From contig CAKVID010000001.1 in the NCBI GenBank assembly GCA_934754355.1, positions 186,001 to 250,000 on the forward strand: a DNA stretch of 64,000 bases, read 5' to 3'. The notes under the pieces were generated by a model. It was not told where the DNA came from, did not search any database, and saw only the letters and a program-made list of their open reading frames with translations. The translations under genes were made by a program, and so were the position numbers. Positions 1 to 8,027 of the stretch are shown here, in pieces; positions within the stretch are counted from its first letter, which is position 1; every line of letters starts with the position of its first letter. The DNA comes from an uncultured Clostridia bacterium. Lineage in GTDB: Bacteria > Bacillota > Clostridia > Christensenellales > UBA1242.

Positions 1-425
1 TAATGGGCACATTTAGTAGAGAAAATGTGCTAGGAAGTGTAGACAAAAATTGTGAATACGGAGTATATGGCTTTGTAGACGATGTAGATAAATTTACTGT
101 TAATAAGACTTCTATAGATATCGGCGGAAGATTATCTGCTAAACCCGGTAAGGCTCAAATTCTTTCTTCGCTTGATGGAGAAACTATAGAAGCATTCGAT
201 ATAGAAATAATTAAAACTAATTTCCAAGCAAGTTGTAATGAGAAAAGTATGGTTATTAGGGTTACTGACAAAAATCTTATTGCCAAGACTGGTGGGATAG
301 TGCAAGGAATGAGTGGAAGCCCAATAATACAGAATGGAAAACTTATTGGTGCGGTTACACATGTTTTTGTAAATGATCCAACTAAGGGGTTTGGTATATA
401 TATAGATTGGATGCTAGAACAATAA
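1..425 (+). CDS. spoIVB: SpoIVB-type peptidase S55, C-terminal part (5' truncated by window)
   Basis: This is the C-terminal part of a SpoIVB serine peptidase, which signals from the forespore to activate pro-sigma-K processing in the mother cell. The S55 active-site block GMSGSPIIQNGKLIGAVTHV is visible near residues 102-121; its middle Ser is the nucleophile of the family. It is followed by the family's FVNDPTKGFGIYI ending. The frame is open to the left edge, so the Met at base 3 is probably internal and the signal peptide, PDZ domain and catalytic His lie outside the window. The gene ends just before the infC leader. It is the best single indication that the host forms spores. Confidence 0.88.
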   Translation, partial: MGTFSRENVLGSVDKNCEYGVYGFVDDVDKFTVNKTSIDIGGRLSAKPGKAQILSSLDGETIEAFDIEIIKTNFQASCNEKSMVIRVTDKNLIAKTGGIVQGMSGSPIIQNGKLIGAVTHVFVNDPTKGFGIYIDWMLEQ

Positions 426-496
426 AAATATAATTAAATTGATTAAAAATTAATATAAAATATTTATTATTATAGTAAATAAATTGCTAAAAACCA

Positions 497-525
497 TTGA
501 CAAAAGAGATTGCGATAGGTATAAT
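497..525 (+). promoter_or_regulatory. Sigma-A type promoter of the infC operon
   Basis: A perfect -35 TTGACA (497-502) and a perfect -10 TATAAT (520-525) are separated by 17 bp. The predicted start at about 532 gives a leader of roughly 150 nt before infC. Confidence 0.88.
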
Positions 526-544
526 ACTTGTGTAGTTTAAAGAA

Positions 545-648
545 GAAGACCACTTCTCACCCATCGAATTTTGTTTTGATGTGGTAAATAATAATAAATT
601 TTTGTATTTATTGTGAGAGGTGGGTAATTAAAGTTACTCACTTTTTTT
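545..648 (+). promoter_or_regulatory. L20-type leader with attenuator
   Basis: Two mutually exclusive helices can be drawn. CCACTTCTCAC at 550-560 pairs over 11 bp (one G-U) with GTGAGAGGTGG at 613-623. The alternative terminator stem AGGTGGGTAA at 618-627 pairs with TTACTCACTT at 634-643 and runs into seven Ts. The two share bases 618-623. A smaller internal CATC/GATG helix lies between the first arms. This is the layout of the Firmicute infC-rpmI-rplT leader, in which excess L20 favours termination. The fold was drawn by hand; the L20 role is known from the family. Confidence 0.75.
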
Positions 649-680
649 AAACGGAAAATATAATTTGGGGGTATACCACT

Positions 681-1193
681 ATCAAAGAGTTACTTATTAA
701 TGAACAAATTAGAGTTCCACAAGTAAGACTTGTAGGAAGTCAAGGAGAAGCACTAGGGATTATGGCTACTAGCGAGGCTATGAGACTTGCTGGAGAAGAA
801 GGATTGGATTTGGTTCTAATGTCGCCAAATGCTGTTCCGCCTGTGTGCAAAATTATGGATTATGGCAAACATAAGTTTGACACCATAAAGAAAGAAAAAG
901 AAGCCAAGAAAAAGCAAAAAATTGTGGAAGTGAAAGGAATGCAACTTAGCATGAATATTGCTGATAATGATATGCAATTTAAGGCTAAAAATGTTCGTAA
1001 GTTTTTGACAAATGGTGACAAAGTGAAAGTCTCTCTTAGAATGTTTGGTAGACAGAATGCTAATCCACAACTTGGAATTCCTATCATGCAGAAATTCTAT
1101 GAGATGCTAGAAGATGTATGTGATATGACATCTAAACCAGAAGTAAATGGTAAACAAATTGTAATGGTTTTATCACCAAAGAATACTAAATAA
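681..1193 (+). CDS. infC: Translation initiation factor IF-3, AUC start
   Basis: IF-3 binds the 30S subunit and checks start-codon choice. The first ATG (762) would remove the N-terminal 27 residues. The frame extends upstream with the conserved IF-3 start (KELLINEQIRVPQVRLVG), so the real initiator is probably ATC at 681, nine bases after a GGGGG ribosome binding site (667-671). This gives 170 residues, normal for the family. The conserved LMSPNAVPPVCKIMDYGKHK block and the C-terminal domain are intact. AUU/AUC/AUA starts are typical of infC and let IF-3 repress its own translation. First gene of the infC-rpmI-rplT operon. Confidence 0.93.
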   Translation: MKELLINEQIRVPQVRLVGSQGEALGIMATSEAMRLAGEEGLDLVLMSPNAVPPVCKIMDYGKHKFDTIKKEKEAKKKQKIVEVKGMQLSMNIADNDMQFKAKNVRKFLTNGDKVKVSLRMFGRQNANPQLGIPIMQKFYEMLEDVCDMTSKPEVNGKQIVMVLSPKNTK

Positions 1194-1209
1194 TTAAGGA
1201 GAAAGAATT

Positions 1210-1404
1210 ATGCCAAAACAAAAAACACATACTGGTGCAAAGAAAAGATTTAAACTTAAAAAATCTGGACTAATTAAGAGAAACAAACAAAATAGAAGAC
1301 ACATCTTAACTAAGAAAACTCCATCTAGAAAGAGAAGACTTAGAAAGGGTGGATATGTTGCAAAAGCCAACGAAAGAAATATAAAAGAGTTGCTTTCAGC
1401 ATAA
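1210..1404 (+). CDS. rpmI: 50S ribosomal protein bL35
   Basis: A 64-residue, very basic protein beginning MPKQKTHTGAKKRFKLKKSG, the signature of bL35. The length is normal. It has an AAGGAG-type ribosome binding site and lies 16 bp after infC in the usual infC-rpmI-rplT order. Confidence 0.97.
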   Translation: MPKQKTHTGAKKRFKLKKSGLIKRNKQNRRHILTKKTPSRKRRLRKGGYVAKANERNIKELLSA

Positions 1405-1423
1405 CTAAAAGGAGAAATGACTT

Positions 1424-1780
1424 ATGAGAATTAAAAGAGCAGTTAACGCAGTTAAAAAGAGAAGAAAAGTTCTAAGAAGTGCCAAAGGTTACTGGGGTGC
1501 TAGAAGCAAACTTTATAGAGTTGCTAAACAAGCAGTTATGAAAGCAGGTCAATATGCTTATACTGGTAGAAGACTAAAGAAGAGAGATTTCCGTCAACTT
1601 TGGATTGCTAGAATTAATGCTGGTTGTAGACAAAATGACATGTCTTATAGCCAATTTATGCATGGACTAAAAGTTGCTAATATCGACCTAAATAGAAAGG
1701 TTTTGTCTGATCTTGCTATTTCTGACGAGAAAGCATTTGCTAGTTTGGTTGCAACTGCAAAGAAAGCACTTGCAAAATAA
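1424..1780 (+). CDS. rplT: 50S ribosomal protein bL20
   Basis: This 118-residue basic protein begins MRIKRAVNAVKKRRKVLRSA and contains GRRLKKRDFRQLWIARINA, both diagnostic of bL20. It is an early 23S rRNA binding protein in assembly and, in Firmicutes, the autoregulator of this operon through the leader at 545-648. Last gene of the operon; a terminator follows. Confidence 0.97.
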   Translation: MRIKRAVNAVKKRRKVLRSAKGYWGARSKLYRVAKQAVMKAGQYAYTGRRLKKRDFRQLWIARINAGCRQNDMSYSQFMHGLKVANIDLNRKVLSDLAISDEKAFASLVATAKKALAK

Positions 1781-1794
1781 TAAATTTTAGGGGT

Positions 1795-1830
1795 AAAACA
1801 AGTATTTTTCATTAAATACTTGTTTTCACA
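1795..1830 (+). terminator. Terminator after rplT
   Basis: AAAACAAGTATTT (1795-1807) pairs perfectly with 1814-1826 across a 6-nt loop. The stem's own 3' side is T-rich. Confidence 0.7.
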
Positions 1831-1844
1831 TTTTATAGGTTTAC

Positions 1845-2576
1845 ATGATTACAAGTAGAGAAAATAAATTAATTAAATATTGTGTTCAAGTGAAAGACAA
1901 GAAATTCTCTAAACTTGAAAATATTTGTCTTATTGAGACTTACAAAATTGTTAAAGAATTAGATGCTAAAAAGTTATTAACTACGATATTTTGTGTAGAA
2001 GATAAAGCAAAACTATTTAATAATGCTAATACCAAGGTTGAACTTATTACAGATAATATTGCTAAGTATTTGTCTGATACTATGACAACCGATGGGGTAT
2101 TTGCACTATGTAAGATTAAGAATGACAAAATTGCTGTAAAGAATAGAATTTTGATACTAGATAATATTCAAGACCCAACTAATATGGGGGCAATTATTAG
2201 AAGTGCTTGTGCTTTTGGGTTTGACCAAATATTTGCAGTAAATTCTGCTTATCCTTATACTCCTAAATGCATTAGATGTAGTATGGGGCAAATATTTAAT
2301 GTTAATTATACTATGTGTAATTATGACTATCTTAATGAATTAAAACAAAATAATAATATGAAATTTGTTTGTGCTGATATGAATGGCATAGAATTAGACA
2401 AATTTAATCATACTAATGAAAAATTAGGAATAATCATAGGAAATGAAGGCCAAGGGGTATCTGATACTCTCAAGAACAATTCGGAATATTTCGTCTCAAT
2501 TCCTATGCAGAATAATGTTGAGAGTCTAAATGCCAATGTTAGTGCATCTATAATAATGTATTATTTAAGAAAATGA
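1845..2576 (+). CDS. SpoU/TrmH-family RNA 2'-O-ribose methyltransferase
   Basis: 243 residues. The C-terminal half has the three SPOUT/SpoU motifs: LDNIQDPTNMGAIIRSACAF, IIGNEGQGVSD, and the terminal IPMQNNVESLNANVSASIIM. These build the knotted AdoMet site and carry the catalytic Arg, Glu and Asn. The N-terminal part resembles the substrate-binding domain of 23S rRNA methyltransferases of the TsnR/RlmB type. In many Firmicutes a gene of this type follows rplT. Exact target nucleotide unknown. Confidence 0.9.
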   Translation: MITSRENKLIKYCVQVKDKKFSKLENICLIETYKIVKELDAKKLLTTIFCVEDKAKLFNNANTKVELITDNIAKYLSDTMTTDGVFALCKIKNDKIAVKNRILILDNIQDPTNMGAIIRSACAFGFDQIFAVNSAYPYTPKCIRCSMGQIFNVNYTMCNYDYLNELKQNNNMKFVCADMNGIELDKFNHTNEKLGIIIGNEGQGVSDTLKNNSEYFVSIPMQNNVESLNANVSASIIMYYLRK

Positions 2577-2585
2577 GGTAATTTT

Positions 2586-3320
2586 ATGTCAGGACATAAT
2601 AAGTGGACAAAAATTAAAGGAATTAAAGAGAAAAATGACCAACAAAATGCCAAGATGTATACTAAAATTGGTAGAGAAATTGCTGTTGCAGTTAAACTTG
2701 GTGGTGCAGACCCAAATTCTAACTCTCAATTAAAAAATATAATCGCTAAGGCAAAGGCTATTAATATGCCTAATGATAATATTAATAGAAGTATTAAGAA
2801 AGCAAGTGGCGAACTTAATACAGTTAATTACGAGAGTATGACATACGAAGGTTATGGTGTTGGTGGTAGTGCTGTAATTGTTTACGCTCTTACAGATAAC
2901 AAAAATCGTACTGCTAGCGATGTTAGACATGATTTCGAGAAATTTGGCGGTAGTCTAGGTAGTAATGGTTGTGTATCTTACTTATTTAATAAGAAAGGTG
3001 TTATATATGTTCAAAGAGGTACTGGTATCTCTGATGATGATATGATGATGACAGCACTTGAGGCTGGTGCAGAAGATATTGCTATTGAAGATGAAGTATT
3101 TGAAATATATACAACTCCAGAAAATTTCGAGACAGTTAAATCTAATTTGGAGGGAATTAATATAACAATTGCAGATAGTTCAATTGATTTAATTCCAACA
3201 AATTATGTTGATTTGCCAGCAGATAAACAGGTAACATTCCAGAAAATGATAGATGCTTTGGAAGATAGCGATGATGTTCAAGAAGTATATCACAATGTTA
3301 ATTTGACTGAAGAAGAATAA
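2586..3320 (+). CDS. YebC/PmpR family protein
   Basis: 244 residues starting MSGHNKWTKIKGIKEKNDQQ, close to the SGHSKWATIKHKK start of the family. It also has the GGADPNSNSQLKNIIAKAKA and MTYEGYGVGGSAVIVYALTD blocks. Members are annotated as transcription regulators and have more recently been linked to translation through proline-rich stretches. Length is normal. It starts 9 bp after the methyltransferase, so the two are probably cotranscribed. Confidence 0.93.
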   Translation: MSGHNKWTKIKGIKEKNDQQNAKMYTKIGREIAVAVKLGGADPNSNSQLKNIIAKAKAINMPNDNINRSIKKASGELNTVNYESMTYEGYGVGGSAVIVYALTDNKNRTASDVRHDFEKFGGSLGSNGCVSYLFNKKGVIYVQRGTGISDDDMMMTALEAGAEDIAIEDEVFEIYTTPENFETVKSNLEGINITIADSSIDLIPTNYVDLPADKQVTFQKMIDALEDSDDVQEVYHNVNLTEEE

Positions 3321-3332
3321 TATAGGGAAAAA

Positions 3333-4457
3333 ATGAACAATCAGATTGATAATAATATAAATACTGAAGACAAGCAAAATCAAAGTGTTTTAAATAATGA
3401 AACGACCAACACACAAAGGGAATTAGGTTTTGAAATATTAAGAATAATTGCAATGTTCCTAATTACATGTATTCATTTGATTAATTATGGTGGCTTTTTA
3501 GGTCATGCAAATTCAAATTTTGAAACATTTTCTTTAAGATTTGTTTATTCGATATTTTTGATTTCTGTAAATATTTTTGTTTTAATATCAGCATATTTTA
3601 TGGTAAAATCAAAATTCAAACTAAAAAAATTGATAAATCTTTGGTTGACTGTAGTTTTTTATTCACTTAGTCTATACATACTTTGTATGATTGTTTTTGG
3701 GGAACCTTTTAGTTTTAAAGAAGTTGTTTGTTGCTTTGCCCCAATTATTCGAAATAGGTATTGGTTTTTTACAGATTATATATTAATATATTTGTTATCT
3801 CTATTTTTAAATAAGATATTGAATAATTCTAGCAAAAAAGAATTATATTGCTTGTGTATATTTATATGTATTATGTCTTATTTTTCATTAAGATTTCAAA
3901 TAGATAGTATTATTGGTATTGGTGCAGGATATAATTTAATTTGGTTTATTTCACTTTATATGATTGGAGGTACTTTAAGATTATATACTCCAACTTTTAA
4001 GCGTTATATTTGGGCAATAATTTATGTTGTATCAACATTGTTAATACTAGCAGGTTGGTATATCCCAAGTGATATCTTCTTGTATAAATACTTTAAGATA
4101 TTACCAGAATATTCTAATATACTGGTATTAATCGCTTCAATTAGCATATTTATGATGTTTAGAAATATAGTTTGTAAAAATAGCAAATCAAACAAAATTG
4201 TTAGGTTTATATCTTCAACTACATTTGGTATATATTTATTTCAAGAAGCAATGTTTTTTAAACCTAAATTGTATTTTTCAATTTTGAAGGTTGATAATTT
4301 TTATTCTCTAAAAACGAGTGTTTTGTATGTGTTACTTTTTGCATTGAGTATATATGTACTCGGTTTTATCTATGATTGTTTTAGAAAATTTATATTTTGG
4401 ATTTGTGATAAATTGATATTAAAAATAAAACAATATAAAAATAGAGTTGAAGATTAA
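3333..4457 (+). CDS. Acyltransferase 3 family membrane protein
   Basis: 374 residues with about ten hydrophobic segments after a polar N-terminus of about 30. The N-terminal RELGFEILRIIAMFLITCIH block is the acyltransferase-3 signature, with a candidate catalytic His in the first membrane helix. NRYWFFTDYILIYLL matches the conserved WF.....YL region of O-acetyltransferases acting on surface polysaccharides. Substrate cannot be told. It lies 12 bp after the yebC-like gene and is followed by a strong terminator. Base composition is slightly more AT-rich than its neighbours. Confidence 0.85.
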   Translation: MNNQIDNNINTEDKQNQSVLNNETTNTQRELGFEILRIIAMFLITCIHLINYGGFLGHANSNFETFSLRFVYSIFLISVNIFVLISAYFMVKSKFKLKKLINLWLTVVFYSLSLYILCMIVFGEPFSFKEVVCCFAPIIRNRYWFFTDYILIYLLSLFLNKILNNSSKKELYCLCIFICIMSYFSLRFQIDSIIGIGAGYNLIWFISLYMIGGTLRLYTPTFKRYIWAIIYVVSTLLILAGWYIPSDIFLYKYFKILPEYSNILVLIASISIFMMFRNIVCKNSKSNKIVRFISSTTFGIYLFQEAMFFKPKLYFSILKVDNFYSLKTSVLYVLLFALSIYVLGFIYDCFRKFIFWICDKLILKIKQYKNRVED

Positions 4458-4470
4458 TAACTTGTTTAGT

Positions 4471-4501
4471 AAGAATGAATTTTTAAGTTCATTCTTTTTT
4501 T
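4471..4501 (+). terminator. Terminator after the acyltransferase
   Basis: AAGAATGAA (4471-4479) pairs with TTCATTCTT (4488-4496), followed by a run of Ts. Confidence 0.85.
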
Positions 4502-4538
4502 AAGATTGTTAATTAATTATTAAAAATAAAACATTTGT

Positions 4539-4567
4539 TTGACTTGTGGGGTTTAAAATTATATACT
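4539..4567 (+). promoter_or_regulatory. Promoter of the ruvC operon
   Basis: TTGACT (4539-4544), a 17-bp spacer, then TATACT (4562-4567). ruvC starts 21 bp later. No LexA box is seen here, unlike recA and lexA. Confidence 0.75.
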
Positions 4568-4588
4568 AGTATGTGTTAGAGGTATATA

Positions 4589-5083
4589 ATGATTATTTTG
4601 GGCATTGACCCCGGTCTTGCTATTGTTGGATTTGGGGTAATTGAGAAAGGCAAATTTAAGACCGATGTTATTGATTATGGAGTAATTAATACTCCCAAAG
4701 AAGATACATTGCCACAGCGACTTGAGAAAATATACGATGGTATGTGTGCTTTGATAGATAAATACAAACCCGACCAAGTAGCACTGGAAGAATTGTTTTT
4801 TAATACAAATATTACAACCGGTATTGCTGTAGCAGAGGCTAGAGGTGTTATTTTGCTTGCTTGCATTCATAAGAAATTGAAACTTTATGAATATACTCCT
4901 CTTCAAATAAAACAAGCACTTACTGGTAATGGCAGAGCAGATAAACAACAAGTACAATTTATGGTTAAAGCGATACTCAAATTAACTTCAATTCCTAGAC
5001 CAGATGACGCTGCTGATGGACTTGCTGTTGCACTTACTCATAGTCAAACAAATCAATTACTGGCTGGAACAGATATACATTAG
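4589..5083 (+). CDS. ruvC: Crossover junction endodeoxyribonuclease RuvC
   Basis: 164 residues. It resolves Holliday junctions with RuvAB. The acidic catalytic residues are in GIDPGLAIVGFGV (Asp7), VALEELFF, and the C-terminal PDDAADGLAVALTH. Usual length. First gene of the ruvC-ruvA-ruvB-queA-tgt cluster; ruvA follows after 20 bp. Confidence 0.96.
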   Translation: MIILGIDPGLAIVGFGVIEKGKFKTDVIDYGVINTPKEDTLPQRLEKIYDGMCALIDKYKPDQVALEELFFNTNITTGIAVAEARGVILLACIHKKLKLYEYTPLQIKQALTGNGRADKQQVQFMVKAILKLTSIPRPDDAADGLAVALTHSQTNQLLAGTDIH

Positions 5084-5103
5084 GCTTATAAGGAGAATAT
5101 TAA

Positions 5104-5694
5104 ATGTTTTCATTTTTAACAGGAATAGTAGAGGAGAAAGAAAATAACATAGCGGTTATTAATTGTAATGGTGTAGGCTTTGAATTAAATGTAAGTGATA
5201 CAACTATTTATGAACTTGCAAATGTAGGCGAACTTGCAACAATTTACACATATATGGCTGTAAGGGAAGATGCGATAACCCTTTTTGGCTTTGCGACAAA
5301 GGAAGAAAAATCTGTATTTTTGAAGTTAATTGGTGTAAGTGGAATAGGGGGCAAGATGGCTATTGCAATTTTGTCTTCTATGCCAGTTGCTGACCTTATT
5401 AATACAATTGTAACTGAGAATATTAAATTGTTGTCTTCTATTAAAGGTTTGGGCAAGAAAACGGCCGAAAGACTAATTGTAGAATTAAAGAATAGTTTTG
5501 ATGATTTGCAATTATCTATGCTTAATCCTAAAAATACAATTGTTGTTTCTAGTGCTATTGAAGAAGCAATTGATACATTGGTTGCTATGGGACTTAGTAG
5601 ATTTGAGGCAACGCAAGTTGTTAAAAATGTTGCTACTGCCGAAGATAATTCCGAAGATATTATTAAGAAAAGTTTGAAAAATATGAATAAATAA
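5104..5694 (+). CDS. ruvA: Holliday junction branch migration protein RuvA
   Basis: 196 residues. The N-terminal OB fold (MFSFLTGIVEEKENNIAVI) is followed by paired helix-hairpin-helix motifs (GVSGIGGKMAIAILSSM and IKGLGKKTAERLIVELKN) that grip junction DNA. The C-terminal domain that contacts RuvB (AIDTLVAMGLSRFEATQVV) is intact. It lies between ruvC and ruvB, 11 bp before ruvB. Confidence 0.96.
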   Translation: MFSFLTGIVEEKENNIAVINCNGVGFELNVSDTTIYELANVGELATIYTYMAVREDAITLFGFATKEEKSVFLKLIGVSGIGGKMAIAILSSMPVADLINTIVTENIKLLSSIKGLGKKTAERLIVELKNSFDDLQLSMLNPKNTIVVSSAIEEAIDTLVAMGLSRFEATQVVKNVATAEDNSEDIIKKSLKNMNK

Positions 5695-5705
5695 TTGGGA
5701 GTATT

Positions 5706-6764
5706 ATGGAAGAAGAGAGATTTATTACTTCTACTAAAAATCTAACAGAAAGCGAAGTAGAGAATACTCTTAGACCTACTTCAATGGACGATTATGTGGG
5801 TCAAGAGAAAATTAAAAAGAACTTAAGTGTATATATTAAAGCAGCAAAGCAGAGGGGCGATGCTCTTGACCATGTGCTTCTTTATGGCCCTCCGGGACTA
5901 GGTAAAACTACACTTTCACATATTATTGCCAATGAATTGGGTACAAATATCAAAATTACTTCTGGACCAGCAATTGAGAAAGTAGCAGATTTGGCTAGTA
6001 TCCTTAGTAACATGCAAAGAAATGAAGTGCTATTTATTGATGAAATTCATAGGCTTAGCAGGTCTGTAGAAGAAGTACTTTATCCAGCAATGGAGGACTT
6101 TGCATTGGATATTATTCTTGGCAAAGGTCCTGGTGCTAGAACAATGAGAATTAATGTTGAGCCATTTACTTTGATTGGTGCAACAACTAAGGCTGGAATG
6201 CTTACAGGACCATTAAGAGATAGATTTGGTGTAGTGTGCAGACTTGAAATGTATACTCCACAAGAATTATCTAAGATTATTAGCAGAAGTGCTAATATTT
6301 TGGGAACTCCTATTGATGAAGATGCTTGCATGGAACTTGCCAAGAGAAGTAGAGGAACTCCAAGAATTGCTAATAGACTATTAAAGAGAATTAGAGACTT
6401 TGCAGAAGTTTCTGGTAGTAATAGAATTACTAATGAAATATGTAAACAATCTTTAGAAATACTTGAAGTTGATGATTTGGGTCTAGATTTTACAGATAGA
6501 ATTTTGCTTGAGACTATTATAGACAAATTTCATGGTGGTCCTGTAGGACTTAATACACTAGGGGCAGCGACTGGTGAAGATGCTAATACTATAGAAGATG
6601 TATATGAACCTTATTTAATTCAATTAGGATTTATTGCTAGAACTCCTAGAGGAAGAGTTGTTCTACCTAATGCATATAAACATTTAGGCAAGAAATTAAC
6701 GGCTAAAAATCAGGAGTATTTGAAATTATTTATAGAAGGCGATGACGATGAACAAAACGAATAA
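5706..6764 (+). CDS. ruvB: Holliday junction helicase RuvB
   Basis: 352 residues, an AAA+ motor driving branch migration. Walker A GPPGLGKTT is at 61-69, Walker B LFIDEIHRL follows, and sensor 1 is LIGATTKAG. The arginine-finger region GPLRDRFG and the winged-helix C-terminus (TPRGRVVLPNAYKHLG) are intact. It overlaps the start of queA. Confidence 0.97.
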   Translation: MEEERFITSTKNLTESEVENTLRPTSMDDYVGQEKIKKNLSVYIKAAKQRGDALDHVLLYGPPGLGKTTLSHIIANELGTNIKITSGPAIEKVADLASILSNMQRNEVLFIDEIHRLSRSVEEVLYPAMEDFALDIILGKGPGARTMRINVEPFTLIGATTKAGMLTGPLRDRFGVVCRLEMYTPQELSKIISRSANILGTPIDEDACMELAKRSRGTPRIANRLLKRIRDFAEVSGSNRITNEICKQSLEILEVDDLGLDFTDRILLETIIDKFHGGPVGLNTLGAATGEDANTIEDVYEPYLIQLGFIARTPRGRVVLPNAYKHLGKKLTAKNQEYLKLFIEGDDDEQNE

Positions 6765-7791
6765 AGACTTGCTGAATACTAAATCATATTTTTATGATTT
6801 GCCCGAAGAATTAATCGCTCAATATCCTGCTGAACCTAGAGATAGTTCTAGATTGCTTGTTTATCACAAAGATGATGGCAATATTGAGCATAAAATTTTC
6901 AAGGATATTATAGATTATCTTCATGCTGGAGATATTCTTGTAGTTAATAATACAAGAGTATTGCCCGCTAGATTATTTGGCAAAAAAGATACAGGAGCAA
7001 AGATTGAAATTTTACTTCTTAAAAGATTGGACTTAAATACTTGGGAAACTCTTGCTAAACCCGGCAAAAGACTAAAAAATGGCTCAATTATTACTTTTTC
7101 GGATAAATTATCTGGAGAGATAATTGAAGATACAGATTTTGGTGGCAAAATAATTAGATTTAAGTTTGATGGTGTTTTTGAGGATATAATTAATAATTTG
7201 GGCGTTATGCCACTTCCTCCTTATATTCATAATCAATATAAGGATAAAGAAAGATATCAAACTGTTTATAATAAAATTACTGGCAGTAGTGCTGCACCAA
7301 CAGCGGGGTTGCATTTTACACAAGAATTACTTGCTAAGATTAGAGAGAAAGGTGTAACAATTGTAGAAGTTCTATTGCATGTTGGTTTAGGAACTTTTAG
7401 ACCAGTTAATGAGGACAATATTTTGTCTCATAAAATGCATAGTGAATACATTGAAGTAACTGAAGAGAATGCAAAAATTTTAAATGAAGCGAAAAGAGAA
7501 CATCGAAGAATTATTGCAGTTGGGACAACAAGTGTAAGAGTGCTTGAAAGTGCAACCGATGATAATGGAGTAATCCATGCTTGTCAGAGAGAAACGGATA
7601 TATTTATTTATCCCGGATATAAATTTAAAATGGTTGATGGCTTGGTTACTAACTTTCATTTGCCAGAGAGTACTCTTATTATGCTAGTATCGGCATTTAT
7701 TGGTTATGACGAAACTATGGCAATGTACAATACTGCTGTTAAAGAAAAATATAGATTTTTTAGTTTTGGTGATGCAACATTACTTATATGA
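6748..7791 (+). CDS. queA: tRNA S-adenosylmethionine ribosyltransferase-isomerase QueA
   Basis: About 347 residues. It transfers and rearranges the ribosyl group of AdoMet onto preQ1-tRNA to give epoxyqueuosine. Family blocks seen: YDLPEELIAQYPAEPRDSSR, the GSSAAPTAGLHFT motif, and the C-terminal LPESTLIMLVSAFIGYD. Two close ATGs exist (6742, 6748). The GAAGG-like ribosome binding site at 6735-6739 is better spaced for 6748. Overlaps ruvB; next step of the pathway (tgt) is two genes on. Confidence 0.96.
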   Translation: MNKTNKDLLNTKSYFYDLPEELIAQYPAEPRDSSRLLVYHKDDGNIEHKIFKDIIDYLHAGDILVVNNTRVLPARLFGKKDTGAKIEILLLKRLDLNTWETLAKPGKRLKNGSIITFSDKLSGEIIEDTDFGGKIIRFKFDGVFEDIINNLGVMPLPPYIHNQYKDKERYQTVYNKITGSSAAPTAGLHFTQELLAKIREKGVTIVEVLLHVGLGTFRPVNEDNILSHKMHSEYIEVTEENAKILNEAKREHRRIIAVGTTSVRVLESATDDNGVIHACQRETDIFIYPGYKFKMVDGLVTNFHLPESTLIMLVSAFIGYDETMAMYNTAVKEKYRFFSFGDATLLI

Positions 7792-7799
7792 GGGTCGTG

Positions 7800-8027
7800 A
7801 TGGAAGATATAGTTATAAATGGTATATACAGACATTACAAAGGTAATTTATACAAGGTATTAGGATTTGCAAAACATAGTGAGACAGAAGAAAATTTAGT
7901 AATTTATATGGCTCTTTATGGAGACTATGATGTGTGGGCTAGACCAAGATATATGTGGAATGAAATAGTGGAAAAAGATGGTAAAAAATATAAAAGATTT
8001 GAATTAATAAAGGATAACAATGGATAA
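7800..8027 (+). CDS. DUF1653 domain protein
   Basis: About 75 residues. GIYRHYKGNLYKVLGFAKHS, followed by a VIYMALYGDYDVWARP block and a conserved Trp-containing end, is the DUF1653 pattern: a small beta-rich, SH3-like domain of unknown function. The ATG at 7800 has a GAGGG site five bases upstream; the alternative ATG at 7788 overlaps the queA stop and has none. Translation is coupled to tgt (8-bp overlap). Confidence 0.85.
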   Translation: MEDIVINGIYRHYKGNLYKVLGFAKHSETEENLVIYMALYGDYDVWARPRYMWNEIVEKDGKKYKRFELIKDNNG

